Assembly (NCBI GenBank): GCA_949752745.1 | Contig: OX457024.1 | Span: forward strand, 112,391,414 to 112,455,413 | Source of the DNA: Protula sp. h YS-2021 | Lineage: Eukaryota; Annelida; Polychaeta; Sabellida; Serpulidae | DNA: 64,000 nt | Reading direction: 5' to 3' | Shown here: positions 54,701-63,309 of the stretch, in pieces | Position numbering within the stretch: position 1 is the first letter of the stretch | How the letters are laid out: each line of letters opens with the position of its first letter | Position numbers and translations under genes: made by a program | The notes under the pieces: model-generated | The model's input: the letters and a program-made list of their open reading frames with translations, nothing else | Told to the model about the DNA's origin: nothing | The model's database searches: none

Positions 54701-56814
54701 TGCGCGGCTCTTATTTCGGACCAGTGCGCATGTTTATTTAACTTGTGTTGCTACGCGGTTCGCATTTCGGACCGCTGCGCATGCTTATGTACCTTGCGTC
54801 CATGTGCAGTTGTTATTTCGGACTAGTGCGCAAGTTCGTTTAACCTGTGTCGATCGGCTGTAGGAGGAGTTGCATTTTATTTTTTTTTATAATTCCGAAA
54901 AATATTCAAAAATTTTCCATTTCACTCAAAAAGCACAAGACGTATGCATGACCCCCTGGAGACGGGATGGATAATGTTAAGACAAATAAATGGGCAAAAA
55001 AATTAGCAGTTGAAAAAAAGGTTTTAATGGGTTGAGGAGGACCTTTTCGCAAAAAAAAAAAATTTATTTAAAAAAAAAAAAGGTTTAACAGGTTTTAATA
55101 GATTTAATAGGATCCGCTGGAAGGCCTGCTCTCTGTTTCACTTTCTGCACCTCCGTCCCGATCATTTGCATTGCTGGGTGGGGGGGAGTTCTGTTCTCTT
55201 TTGCAGCTGTTAAGTACCACCACTAAGATCGGAAATGATTGATTTTTTTCATTGCTTAATGTAGCATCATTCAGTGTTTCTTTTTTGTTGTTAGAAGGAG
55301 TTGTGATTTGCGTGATATCACCTATTCCGTTTATTATTATTTTTTTTTGTTGCAATAAAATTGATTTTATACAATTCAATTGCCCGAAAATGTCGGGGCC
55401 CCACCACTTTACCACGGGACCCCCGGTTTCAGAGGTCGGGGTCTCGCGAGACCCCGAGCTGAAAAGTAAACTTTGTGCCCTGACATGCACACTTTTATGT
55501 TTGAAAAGCCATTATGTGGTCTTTCAATAAATATTTTACCTATTATTAGTCAACATGTGAATATGTTTCTGGCAAAACGGACTTCTGTTTATTTATGCCA
55601 GTTTTTTTTTCTATCATTTCTTTATATCCTTATCCACACTGAATTCATTCGAAACACAAAAACTTTTCGGCAAAAGTCGAAGTGCGAATCAGCTTATAAG
55701 GAAGTCCCAATCTGCTAACCATTGATCCAATGCACCGGCATAATCTAGTATTTTAATAAGAAGTCAGAAGATATTAAAAAGTTCTGTTAACGAACTTTTA
55801 TCATTGTTTTCTCATTTCATATACCCTCAGAAAAGGCAGCGGTTTGAATGGAGGTGGACATAAGCATGCACCAAATACGTAGGGGCATTTGCGAATATGA
55901 CATATTTCACCTTCGCACTTCTTCAACCGAGTTAAAACAGTCTACTACTATATATGTGTCTTAAGGTACGCTGATTTGCGTATTTTTAGCTATTCCTCTG
56001 GCATGCTAAGTTCGCATGCCGGAACAGCAAAACACGCGAGCCATACTAATGACATTAAGTATCTGCATTAATTAAGAACTAAACTGCATATATCCATGGC
56101 TTGTAGGAGTTGGCAAGCCTCACAATTCATAAAAAATACCTTCAAAAGTCTTCAAAATTTTGCTATAATTTGACAGCTGTTTGTTTACATGGGCGATAAA
56201 TGGTGTTCATATTAAAATCACAACAATTACTACAAAATACTTTTATTTATTCGACATATTAACACGTTTTAATTTTTTCTGAAAACAGAGTTTATTTTTT
56301 TACCTGGATATATATGTTTTATTATACTCCTCTTTTCAGCCATTGTTATCCCAATTGACCTCTCAAGGCCACCGGATGTTTACATAGTAGTTGCAACAAC
56401 GAATTCACTTCTTGGCTTCATCTCGTCCCTCACAAAAAATCCAGTCTTATCGCTCGTTTTGAAAGGGACACATCGCTTAGATTACTGGCCAAAATACAGT
56501 GCAAACAAATAAATTTAACAAGAGGTAAAAGCGTACGCTAAATATTTCTAAATTCGGTCTTTTAAAACTGTGACTGCTTCTGTCAATCACGAAATCAACG
56601 GAAAATATCACGAGCCACTTCGGGCGATAATAGAAGATCAAAATCAATCGGACTGTTTTTTGCTTACCTGACAACGACATACAATGTCTGCATCTTGACA
56701 TAGCATGTCTACAATTTTACCTTTGCCTTCATCTCCAAACTGAGCACCTAAAATCACAGTTACTTTGTTTGTTTCCTCCATTTTCAGCCTTTTCACATCA
56801 CCGTTCGTCTCCAT
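39743..56814 (-). CDS. ADSS: Adenylosuccinate synthetase, first eight coding exons (C-terminal half missing)
   Basis: This enzyme joins IMP and aspartate with GTP to form adenylosuccinate, in AMP synthesis. Exons on the minus strand: 56814-56668 (ATG at 56814), 53914-53812, 53388-53275, 52923-52866, 50322-50277, 49926-49865, 43129-43048, 39869-39743; all have AG/GT borders and matching phase. They encode about 246 residues of an expected 450 or so. Motifs in order: [19 protein letters not shown] (GTP/IMP site with catalytic Asp), [15 protein letters not shown] (catalytic His), [36 protein letters not shown], and [18 protein letters not shown]. The remaining C-terminal exons were not found towards 32 kb and may lie in or beyond the gap. 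The gene converges on TTC38. Confidence 0.95.
39860..40012. repeat. About 40-bp tandem repeat overlapping an ADSS splice acceptor
   Basis: Four units GCCTGCCRACCAATCAAAA followed by ACATGACG-type sequence. The first unit contains the acceptor of the exon ending at 39869 (minus strand ...TTGGTCGGCAG), so the repeat is an amplified acceptor segment. Confidence 0.75.
40078..40200. repeat. Poly(A)/(AAAC)n stretch
   Basis: A-rich simple sequence at 40080-40150 followed by a short C-run. No gene. Confidence 0.8.
40370..43040. repeat. 53-bp satellite, about 50 copies, in ADSS intron
   Basis: The unit contains CACACCCTGTGCGACAAGCC, ACACATTATACAACCATTCA and CACCTTAACAAAA. Copies are highly alike, differing mainly at ACATTA/ACTTTA and CACACC/CACAACC, and these variants alternate in larger blocks. 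The array ends within about 10 bp of the donor of the exon at 43048-43129. Frames open through it are artefacts. Confidence 0.95.
43135..44150. repeat. 15- to 18-bp minisatellite GACAACAACCGTCAGTGT
   Basis: About 60 units of GACAACAACCRTCARTSTGA in 1 kb, starting within 6 bp of the acceptor of the exon at 43048-43129. The long ORFs on both strands (VTTTVSVT / VVVTLTVV) come from the codon-multiple period and have no coding support. Confidence 0.95.
44151..44941. other. ADSS intron, nothing recognised
   Basis: Unique AT-rich intron sequence. The 95-aa minus-strand ORF at 44651-44938 shows no family features and lies next to the repeat element's end. Confidence 0.4.
45165..47310. repeat. 58-bp satellite TGCGCATGTTTATTTAACTTGCGTTGATGCGCGGTTCGCATTTCGGACCAG
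   Basis: About 36 degenerate units, based on GCGCATGTTTATTTAACTTG and CGTTGATGCGCGGTTCGCAT plus TTCGGACCAGT. Divergence between units is moderate (10-20% by eye), so the array is old. Open frames ([16 protein letters not shown] / [17 protein letters not shown]) are repeat artefacts. Confidence 0.93.
47311..48600. repeat. About 135-bp tandem repeat (AAAAAGCACAAGCCGTATGCACGACCC family)
   Basis: Eight to nine units share AAAAAGCACAAGCCGTATGC, ACGACCCCTTAGGGATGCCT, AAAATAAATGACATCGGATC, AAAACTGTAGGAGGAGATGC and ATTTTGAA followed by an A-rich spacer. Confidence 0.9.
48688..49864. other. ADSS intron with GACGTC-rich patch
   Basis: No gene. GACGTCGTTATGACGTC and similar words cluster at 49380-49550; otherwise unique sequence. 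Confidence 0.4.
50495..50875. repeat. Small inverted-repeat element with GGCGAAGGTGAA motifs
   Basis: The left end AAGGGTGCACGTAAGACCTT (50520-50539) is partly mirrored by AATCCTTTTGTGCACCCCT (50841-50859). TTTGGCGAAGGTGAA occurs four times inside. Both ends abut C-runs. Probably a short non-autonomous element. Confidence 0.5.
50996..52470. mobile_element. Foldback/MITE-like element with about 150-bp palindromic TIRs
   Basis: The left TIR (TATATGTTACAGCGAATCTG, then repeated CAGCGAATCTA and CTGACTCACTTAGCTG, to CATCTTTACCGACA at about 51160) is mirrored at 52308-52468 (GTCGGTAAAGATG ... CAGATTCGCTGTAACATATA). Each TIR is itself made of short inverted CAGCGAAT/ATTCGCTG units. The 1.15-kb interior has no ORF of note. 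TATA on both sides suggests a target duplication. It interrupts a copy of the exon-4-related repeat at 50971-50996. Confidence 0.7.
52610..52925. repeat. Tandem repeat derived from ADSS exon 4 and its splice donor
   Basis: GTTACCTCTTCGATCCTCTG, CCCGCCTCCTGCAGACCGTC and CGTG, the donor side of the exon at 52866-52923, recurs at about 52636-52680 and 52746-52790 with G-rich spacers (GGGGTGCTGGTGGATTGGCC); a truncated copy lies at 50970-50996. The array therefore holds several donor-like exon ends; only 52866-52923 has the acceptor and full frame. Confidence 0.85.
54190..54965. repeat. Second, partial copy of the 58-bp/135-bp composite repeat
   Basis: About eleven 58-bp-type units (54195-54850) followed directly by CTGTAGGAGGAGTTGCATTT and AAAAAGCACAAGACGTATGC (54855-54960), the same junction as at 47300-47400. 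The inverted end is not preserved. Confidence 0.85.
55436..55457. repeat. Perfect 22-bp palindrome TCGGGGTCTCGCGAGACCCCGA
   Basis: A self-complementary sequence with a central TCTCGCGAGA, the core of a known vertebrate promoter motif, within ADSS intron 1. It may be coincidental or a regulatory site. Confidence 0.7.
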
Positions 56815-56997
56815 CGTAATTGCGGAACCGTCATTTATACGTAAGGAGGGGAGTCCCACCAAGTCTGCAAGCGTCGTTATTAAACTACAGTTGATAAACG
56901 AGGTACCAATTTACCTAATTGGTTCCCCAAGCAACTCTATAGTAGCTTTGATATCAAGTAATTTTTACGACATCCTTCGAATTAAATCAGGTGAGTA

Positions 56998-57135
56998 GTG
57001 TGAAAACGTTGGTTCTACCGCACTTGCGGTAGAACCAACGTTGGTTCTACCGCACTTGCGGTAGAACCAACGTTGGTTCTGCTGCAGAACCAATGTTTTG
57101 CATTGCAGCAGAACCAACGTTGGTTCTGCTGCAGA
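56998..57135. repeat. Hairpin cluster based on GTTGGTTCTACCGCA / TGCGGTAGAACCAAC
   Basis: Two tandem hairpins with 14-bp arms (TTGGTTCTACCGCA and its complement, separated by CT) are followed by variants with TTGGTTCTGCTGCAG. All are joined by ACGTT. The cluster lies 185 bp upstream of the ADSS ATG, outside the coding exon, and could form cruciforms. Confidence 0.85.
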
Positions 57136-57339
57136 ATCGGCAGATGGTAGACAGACGGTCAGACGGACAGACGGACAGACGATAACTTTTTTTTTTTTTT
57201 TTTTTTCCCATTTCCCACACTCTCATGCATACACACATATACCAACACCATGACTGTTTTGCTTATTTTTGTAATAAGTGGCGGCCGCTCTGAAAAGAGC
57301 AGCCTGGAGCTCACGCTCCTCATTGTGTTAGTTGTCTCC

Positions 57340-58194
57340 TCACTCTGGCAGAGACCACTGAGAAGCCCGACAAGGACACTTCCGCCTATGCCTCGCAATT
57401 GTAGCCACCGTGGATTTAAAAGTATCGTTCGATACAGAGCAGAAGTATGCCTGGATCCTCCCAGCTTCTGCACAATGTATAACATGCTCCTCAATACCGA
57501 TATCGGTAGGTAGCACTGTTTTGCACATAGTGCAGGAGTTGGTGGATCCACCATTCAACCCGTTCAGAATTAGCATTACTTCTTCGATTTGTTCTTGGTT
57601 GGGTTCTTGGGCATTGACGGTTAAGCTACTCTTGCTTACAGAGGCAGAAGCGTCCTGCAAGTTCTCAGTAGAAGTCTGCACGGGTGAGGAGACGACGCTT
57701 GCAGTCCGCTTCCTCTTCCTTGGTGGAGATGGTATTGGCAGCGGCAGTGGCAGTCGCGGTGGAGTTGTCACCGCAGCAGACTCCCTAGCAGGCCTAGGGG
57801 CTGGCTCAGCAGGAGCTACATTGACGGCTTGTTCAGGGGTAGGCTCTGGAGCTGTGACAGCGACAGGCTCTGGAGCTGTGACAGCGGCAGGCTCCGGAGC
57901 TGCATTGACGGCAGGTTCAGGCTCTGGAGCTGCGACAGCGGCAGGCTGAGGAGCTGCATTGACGGCAGGTTCAGGCTCTGGAGCTGCGACAGCGGCAGAC
58001 TGAGGAGCTGGCTGCAGGAACCCAGACCTCCCAAAGCGGTGACGCTGCTGTTGCTCCCGATACTTCTCCTCCATCTTCCTCAAGCGCAAGCGTTCATAGT
58101 CTAAGAATATCTCTTCTATCAAAGACACATCTCTTTCGGTTATGTTATAATGTTTGAGAGCCTCTGGAGTGAAAAGTTCATCCTTGTATTCCAT
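57340..58194 (-). CDS. Pro/Ala-repeat protein with C-terminal zinc-finger-like region, unrecognised
   Basis: 284 aa from the ATG at 58194; the frame opens earlier with TTG through an A-run. The N-terminus (about 1-55) is helical and charged (LFTPEALKHYNITERDVSLI, EEIFLDYERLRLRKMEEKYR). A middle region (about 65-140) has PEPAVNAAP / PEPAAVTAPEP repeats, then a basic patch PPRKRKR that may be a nuclear signal. The C-terminus has CTMCKTVL...HVIHC (C2HC finger) and a second Cys/His group ending HRRKCPCR. It is intronless, bounded by T-runs on both sides and next to repeats, so it is probably part of a mobile or viral-derived element and not a host gene (inference). Confidence 0.55.
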   Translation of the reverse strand: MEYKDELFTPEALKHYNITERDVSLIEEIFLDYERLRLRKMEEKYREQQQRHRFGRSGFLQPAPQSAAVAAPEPEPAVNAAPQPAAVAAPEPEPAVNAAPEPAAVTAPEPVAVTAPEPTPEQAVNVAPAEPAPRPARESAAVTTPPRLPLPLPIPSPPRKRKRTASVVSSPVQTSTENLQDASASVSKSSLTVNAQEPNQEQIEEVMLILNGLNGGSTNSCTMCKTVLPTDIGIEEHVIHCAEAGRIQAYFCSVSNDTFKSTVATIARHRRKCPCRASQWSLPE

Positions 58195-58377
58195 ACTTTT
58201 TTTTTTTTTTTTTTTGCAACGTTGCGTACTTGAAGCGGATGCGTACAAAATGGCGTCGTACAACTTGTAAACCGCAGCATTTCGTCATCTAAAGCCAGCG
58301 TAATCAGACCGCGTCATCTATAGCAAGCTTAATCAGATTGCGTAATCAGACTTCGTCATAAACAACGTAGACAATGG

Positions 58378-58692
58378 TGTGTAGCTTTTTGTTTGAGCAA
58401 ATGGTTAGCAACCTGAGGGTCCCGGGATCGATCCCCCATCAGGGCAAAACTTTTTTTTCTGGTTTTTTTGTTTTGTTTTTTGTTCACTTTTATGACTGTG
58501 TGACATTATGTGATAACATGTGACTGTGACATCATGTGACTCTGTAACATTATGTGACTCTGTGACTTTTTTATTTTATTTTTTATTTATTTATTTTTTA
58601 TTATTATTATTTATATGATAATATTTAATTAGTCATATTTCAATGGTTTCCCATTACAGTAACCACACACAGCATAAGTACATGTGTAGTAG
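58378..58692 (+). repeat. tRNA-derived SINE-like repeat, copy 2
   Basis: The head GAGCAAATGGTTAGCAACC and GGGTCCCGGGATCGATCCCC (B-box-like) is followed by TGTGACATTATGTGATAACA, TGTGACTGTGACATCATGTG, and the end TAATATTTAATTAGTCATAT, ACACACAGCATAAGTACATG, matching 22106-22440 in reverse orientation. Confidence 0.65.
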
Positions 58693-58699
58693 GGTGAAA

Positions 58700-58875
58700 A
58701 CGCCGGAATCACCACACTTTGTGACGTCATACTGTCTGGAAGTGACGTCATCATGTCTGGAAGTGACGTCATAGCGTCTGGACCGGAAGTATTGTCTGGA
58801 CCGGAAGTGACGTCATCATGTCTGGAAGTGACGTCATCATGTCTGGACCGGAAGTGACGTCATAGTGTCTGTTTG
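58700..58875. repeat. TGACGTCAT/CTGGACCGGAAG tandem repeats
   Basis: Five to six units of 24-26 bp with TGACGTCATCATGTCTGGAC and CGGAAG. Related units occur inverted at 1385-1520. They contain perfect CRE words (TGACGTCA). Confidence 0.8.
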
Positions 58876-58999
58876 TTTCTATCTGCTTCAGTTTTTTGGA
58901 TGGAGCGCGCGCACGTGTTGGGATGACGTCATGATGAAGGGTAAACGTCATAGCAGAGTGTGCGTAAACGAAACGTCATTTTGTTTTCGTAATTTGAAA

Positions 59000-59835
59000 T
59001 AACGGACTTCCGTTGAAGTGTGGAACTTATATTTGTAACATGCCGCCATTTTAACTGTGTAAAAAGTGAAAAAGTGGGATAACTTTCGTTATAGTTGACC
59101 GATTTGAATGAAAATTTCACTGTTTGATTCAGTTTTATATCTAGTTTTGTTATAAAGTGGTCACAGGCTATTTACACCGGTGGCTGTATGCATTTTTGTA
59201 ACATGCCGCCATTTTAACCTTGTAAAAAGTGGAAAATTGGCATAACTTCCGTTATACTTGGTTGATCTACATGAAAATTTCACTATTTGATTCAGTTTTA
59301 TATCTAGTTTTGTTATAAAGTGGTTATAGGCTATTTGCGCAGCTGGCTGTATCATTTTTGTAACATGCCGCCATTTTAACTTTGTAAAAAGTGAAAAATT
59401 GAGATAACTTTCGTTATACTTGGTCGATTTACATGAAAATTTCACTGTTTGATTCAGTTTTATGTAACGTTTTAATATTAAGTGGTTATAGGCTATTTAC
59501 ACCGATGGCTGTATGCATAATGTGACATGCCGCCATTTTAACTTTGTAAAAAGTGAAAAAATGAGATAACTTTCGCTATAGTTGGTCGATTTGCATGAAA
59601 CTTTCACTGTTTGGTTCAGTTTTATATCTAGTTTTTGTTATAATGTAGTCATGGGCTATTTGCGCAGCTGGCTGTAGGCATAATTTGACATTTGCCATTT
59701 TAACTTTTTAAAAAGTGGGAAAAGTGTGATAACTTTCGTTATGGTTGACCGATTTGCATGAAAATTTCACCGTTGGATTCAGTTTGATGTCTTAGTTTTA
59801 CAGTAGTTTATGCATAGGTAGGTTGTTGGAATGGC
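59000..59835. repeat. About 180- to 220-bp tandem repeat, left arm of palindrome
   Basis: Four to five units contain ATAACTTTCGTTATAGTTGA, CGATTTGAATGAAAATTTCA, TTTGATTCAGTTTTATATCT, GGCTATTTACACCGGTGGCTG and ACATGCCGCCATTTTAACTT. The mirror copy lies at 63315-64000. Confidence 0.9.
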
Positions 59836-59884
59836 GCGCGCCCACCATTCAAACATGTGTTTGAATTATTTTTTTTACGTCAAA

Positions 59885-60240
59885 CTATTGTTCAACAAGT
59901 TGTTTAGCAATTGTACAACAATTGTTTAACAAGCTGTTGTTAAACATGTTCAACATGTTGTTGAACATGTTCAACAACATGTTCAACATGTTCAACATGT
60001 TCAACAACATGTTCAACAAGTTGAACATGTTCAACATGTTCAACATGTTCAACAACATGTTCAACATGTTCAACATGTTCAACATGTTCAACAACATGTT
60101 CAACAAGTTGAACATGTTCAACATGTTCAACATGTTGTTGCACAAGTTGAACATGTTCAACATGTTCAACATGTTCAACATGTTCAACTTGTTCAACAAC
60201 ATGCTGTTTAACAAATTGTTCAACAAGTTGTAGTTCAAGC
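59885..60240. repeat. TTGTTCAACATG array, left outer arm
   Basis: About 35 units of 9-12 bp (TTCAACATG, TTGTTCAACATG) built from palindromic TTGAACATGTTCAA words. It lies downstream of the zinc-finger gene's 3' end. Mirrored at 62880-63225 with one unit fewer. Confidence 0.93.
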
Positions 60241-60279
60241 AAAGAAAAAACAAGACATATGTTGAATAGGTTTATTAAT

Positions 60280-60368
60280 ACATTTAAATACACTTAAATA
60301 CACTTAAATACATTTAACTACACTTAAATACACTTAAATACACTTAAATACACTTAAATACATACAGC
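60280..60368. repeat. ACTTAAATAC 11-bp repeat
   Basis: About eight copies of ACACTTAAAT; mirrored at 62746-62835. It lies just past the gene's poly(A) signal. Confidence 0.85.
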
Positions 60369-60439
60369 TTAAATCTATAACAATATTATAACATTTATTG
60401 ATTTACAAAGTCTTTATTATAATGTTTAGTCAAATAAGT

Positions 60440-61177
60440 CTATTTTTCTTCATCTGCTTCACTCTGTTCACTGGCATCCATATCACTTTCTTCGTCGCTG
60501 CTTTCATCTTCCTCCTCCTCATCTAGAAGCTCTTCAAAGAATGCATCGTTTCTTCTTATAGCCGCCTTTAGTGCCTTTGAATACTCGTAATGTTTTTCAT
60601 CAACAAAGTAATTAAAGTCTTCTAAAATGGTTTCATAATGTTCGTTTTGTTGTAGGCGTTGGGCATATTTGAATAGTCTCATAAACAGTTGTTTAAGTCG
60701 ACGCTTATAAATGGGTCGAAAGTCATCACTTGCTATGTCACGCGCATCTTCAAGCCCTTGTTCTTCATATTCTGAAACCTTTTCTTGAAATTTGGTATCA
60801 TATTCATCGTAGACTTCTTGAACCATATCATACCAAACAGAGTCTGTTTCTGACTCACTTTCAGAGTCTGTTTCTGACTCACTTTCAGAGCTGCCGTCAT
60901 TATCACCCTCAACACAATGTTCCATATGTTTGAACAAAGCTTCTTGACTGTTGTATAACGCACCACATTCTGTACAAGCATGTGCATTCTTTTCAGTCAT
61001 GTTGACGCTTTGACTTTCCATAGAAGACTCATCTAAAATTTCAGTGATAGGTGGTTTTACAGGGTTTTCCACATCTATCTCCAATTCTTCTTCTTCTGAA
61101 GTGTGAGCATTCTTTAAGTGCCTTTTAAGACTTTGTGGCCAATTGTAAGATTTCAAACAAATGTTGCATTTATACAT
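60440..61177 (-). CDS. C2H2 zinc-finger/acidic protein, left-arm copy
   Basis: 245 aa. The N-terminus is a C2H2 finger (C4, C7, H20, H25: MYKCNICLKSYNWPQSLKRH) followed by an acidic linker, then a second C2HC finger (C68, C71, H84, C88: ACTECGALYNSQEALFKHME). A Ser/Glu/Asp repeat (ESESETDS twice) and a conserved-looking helical domain follow, with VWYDMVQEVYDEYD, FRPIYKRRLKQLFMRLFKYA and a DFNYFVDEKHYEYSKALK part. It ends in a strongly acidic tail. A DNA-binding transcription regulator with an acidic activation-type tail is likely (inference). TATATAAG lies 54 bp upstream, AATAAA just after the stop. The gene is intronless, like Polinton genes, and its fingers resemble those at the start of PolB. 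A decayed copy is at 1800-2265. Confidence 0.85.
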   Translation of the reverse strand: MYKCNICLKSYNWPQSLKRHLKNAHTSEEEELEIDVENPVKPPITEILDESSMESQSVNMTEKNAHACTECGALYNSQEALFKHMEHCVEGDNDGSSESESETDSESESETDSVWYDMVQEVYDEYDTKFQEKVSEYEEQGLEDARDIASDDFRPIYKRRLKQLFMRLFKYAQRLQQNEHYETILEDFNYFVDEKHYEYSKALKAAIRRNDAFFEELLDEEEEDESSDEESDMDASEQSEADEEK

Positions 61178-61230
61178 CCTTTCGGTTCAACATGCACTTT
61201 TCAAATGATGAAAAAGCCTTTAAACATAGC

Positions 61231-61448
61231 CTTATATACAACTTGTTGAACAACATGTTGAACATGTTCAACATGTTGTTGAACATGTTGTTGAACATGT
61301 TGTTGAACATGTTGTCTATGCCTAGGGGAGTTTAACGTCATGACGTCATTATGACGTCATCATTATGACGTCATTATTACGTCATCATTATGACGTCATA
61401 ATGACGTCATTGGAACAGGCGCATGCTTTGTCAAAAACTGACTCAGCA
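61231..61448 (-). promoter_or_regulatory. Promoter of the left-arm zinc-finger gene: TATA, palindrome array, CRE array, AP-1/NF-E2 site
   Basis: Minus-strand TATATAAG (61231-61238), then a TTGTTGAACATG array (61240-61320), five perfect CRE palindromes TGACGTCA (61341-61348, 61352-61359, 61366-61373, 61391-61398, 61402-61409) and TGACTCAGCA (61439-61448). The motifs are seen; their function is inferred from known CREB/ATF and AP-1/NF-E2 sites. Confidence 0.6.
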
Positions 61449-61494
61449 GAATTTATTGCTGTTTGATATGGATGAAATGCATGTCTCACTCTTC

Positions 61495-61619
61495 CTTTTA
61501 TGCTACTTAGATGTAATCAAAATATGGTGTGTAACTCGTCAAAAATGCCAAACTTGTAAAAATTGCTGATTTTGACGAGTTACACACCATATTTTGATTA
61601 CATCTAAGTAGCATAAAAG
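61495..61619. promoter_or_regulatory. Palindrome centre with two divergent TATA-like boxes
   Basis: CATAAAAG on the minus strand at 61495-61502 and on the plus strand at 61612-61619 flank the shared GGTGTGTAACTCGTCAAAA sequence and the 25-nt spacer. The same AAAATATGGTGTGTAAC word occurs in front of the Polinton gene at 43-549, so this is probably an element promoter or end sequence. Confidence 0.45.
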
Positions 61620-61665
61620 GAAGAGTGAGACATGCATTTCATCCATATCAAACAGCAATAAATTC

Positions 61666-61883
61666 TGCTGAGTCAGTTTTTGACAAAGCATGCGCCTGTT
61701 CCAATGACGTCATTATGACGTCATAATGATGACGTAATAATGACGTCATAATGATGACGTCATAATGACGTCATGACGTTAAACTCCCCTAGGCATAGAC
61801 AACATGTTCAACAACATGTTCAACAACATGTTCAACAACATGTTGAACATGTTCAACATGTTGTTCAACAAGTTGTATATAAG
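61666..61883 (+). promoter_or_regulatory. Promoter of the right-arm zinc-finger gene, mirror copy
   Basis: The mirror image of 61231-61448: TGCTGAGTCA (61666-61675), CRE array (61705-61773), TTGTTCAACATG array (61794-61874) and TATATAAG at 61876-61883, 54 bp before the ATG at 61937. Confidence 0.6.
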
Positions 61884-61936
61884 GCTATGTTTAAAGGCTT
61901 TTTCATCATTTGAAAAGTGCATGTTGAACCGAAAGG

Positions 61937-62674
61937 ATGTATAAATGCAACATTTGTTTGAAATCTTACAATTGGCCACAAAGTCTTAAAAGGCACTTAA
62001 AGAATGCTCACACTTCAGAAGAAGAAGAATTGGAGATAGATGTGGAAAACCCTGTAAAACCACCTATCACTGAAATTTTAGATGAGTCTTCTATGGAAAG
62101 TCAAAGCGTCAACATGACTGAAAAGAATGCACATGCTTGTACAGAATGTGGTGCGTTATACAACAGTCAAGAAGCTTTGTTCAAACATATGGAACATTGT
62201 GTTGAGGGTGATAATGACGGCAGCTCTGAAAGTGAGTCAGAAACAGACTCTGAAAGTGAGTCAGAAACAGACTCTGTTTGGTATGATATGGTTCAAGAAG
62301 TCTACGATGAATATGATACCAAATTTCAAGAAAAGGTTTCAGAATATGAAGAACAAGGGCTTGAAGATGCGCGTGACATAGCAAGTGATGACTTTCGACC
62401 CATTTATAAGCGTCGACTTAAACAACTGTTTATGAGACTATTCAAATATGCCCAACGCCTACAACAAAACGAACATTATGAAACCATTTTAGAAGACTTT
62501 AATTACTTTGTTGATGAAAAACATTACGAGTATTCAAAGGCACTAAAGGCGGCTATAAGAAGAAACGATGCATTCTTTGAAGAGCTTCTAGATGAGGAGG
62601 AGGAAGATGAAAGCAGCGACGAAGAAAGTGATATGGATGCCAGTGAACAGAGTGAAGCAGATGAAGAAAAATAG
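61937..62674 (+). CDS. C2H2 zinc-finger/acidic protein, right-arm copy
   Basis: Identical in protein sequence to the gene at 60440-61177 and with the same flanks: two fingers (C2H2 at 4-25, C2HC at 68-88), Ser/Glu repeat, helical KRRLKQLF domain, acidic tail. Poly(A) signal AATAAA at 62697-62702. Because both copies are intact, if the palindrome is real the element has two divergent identical genes sharing one central region. Confidence 0.85.
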   Translation: MYKCNICLKSYNWPQSLKRHLKNAHTSEEEELEIDVENPVKPPITEILDESSMESQSVNMTEKNAHACTECGALYNSQEALFKHMEHCVEGDNDGSSESESETDSESESETDSVWYDMVQEVYDEYDTKFQEKVSEYEEQGLEDARDIASDDFRPIYKRRLKQLFMRLFKYAQRLQQNEHYETILEDFNYFVDEKHYEYSKALKAAIRRNDAFFEELLDEEEEDESSDEESDMDASEQSEADEEK

Positions 62675-62745
62675 ACTTATTTGACTAAACATTATAATAA
62701 AGACTTTGTAAATCAATAAATGTTATAATATTGTTATAGATTTAA

Positions 62746-63230
62746 GCTGTATGTATTTAAGTGTATTTAAGTGTATTTAAGTGTATTTAAGTGTAGTTAA
62801 ATGTATTTAAGTGTATTTAAGTGTATTTAAATGTATTAATAAACCTATTCAACATATGTCTTGTTTTTTCTTTGCTTGAACTACAACTTGTTGAACAATT
62901 TGTTAAACAGCATGTTGTTGAACAAGTTGAACATGTTGAACATGTTGAACATGTTCAACTTGTGCAACAACATGTTGAACATGTTGAACATGTTCAACTT
63001 GTTGAACATGTTGTTGAACATGTTGAACATGTTGAACATGTTGAACATGTTGTTGAACATGTTGAACATGTTGAACATGTTCAACTTGTTGAACATGTTG
63101 TTGAACATGTTGAACATGTTGAACATGTTGTTGAACATGTTCAACAACATGTTGAACATGTTTAACAACAGCTTGTTAAACAATTGTTGTACAATTGCTA
63201 AACAACTTGTTGAACAATAGTTTGACGTAA
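62746..63230. repeat. Mirror copies of the 11-bp and TTGTTCAACATG arrays, right arm
   Basis: GTATTTAAGT units at 62751-62835, then the TTGAACATG array at 62880-63225. Shorter by one 9-bp unit than the left arm. Confidence 0.93.
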
Positions 63231-63309
63231 AAAAAATAATTCAAACACATGTTTGAATGGTGGGCGCGCGCCATTCCAACAACCTACCTATGCATAAACT
63301 ACTGTAAAA

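Noticed and set aside
59885..60293. Asn/Met/Leu and Val/Glu/His ORFs
   Set aside because: Translations of the TTGTTCAACATG palindrome array; all frames are open on both strands.
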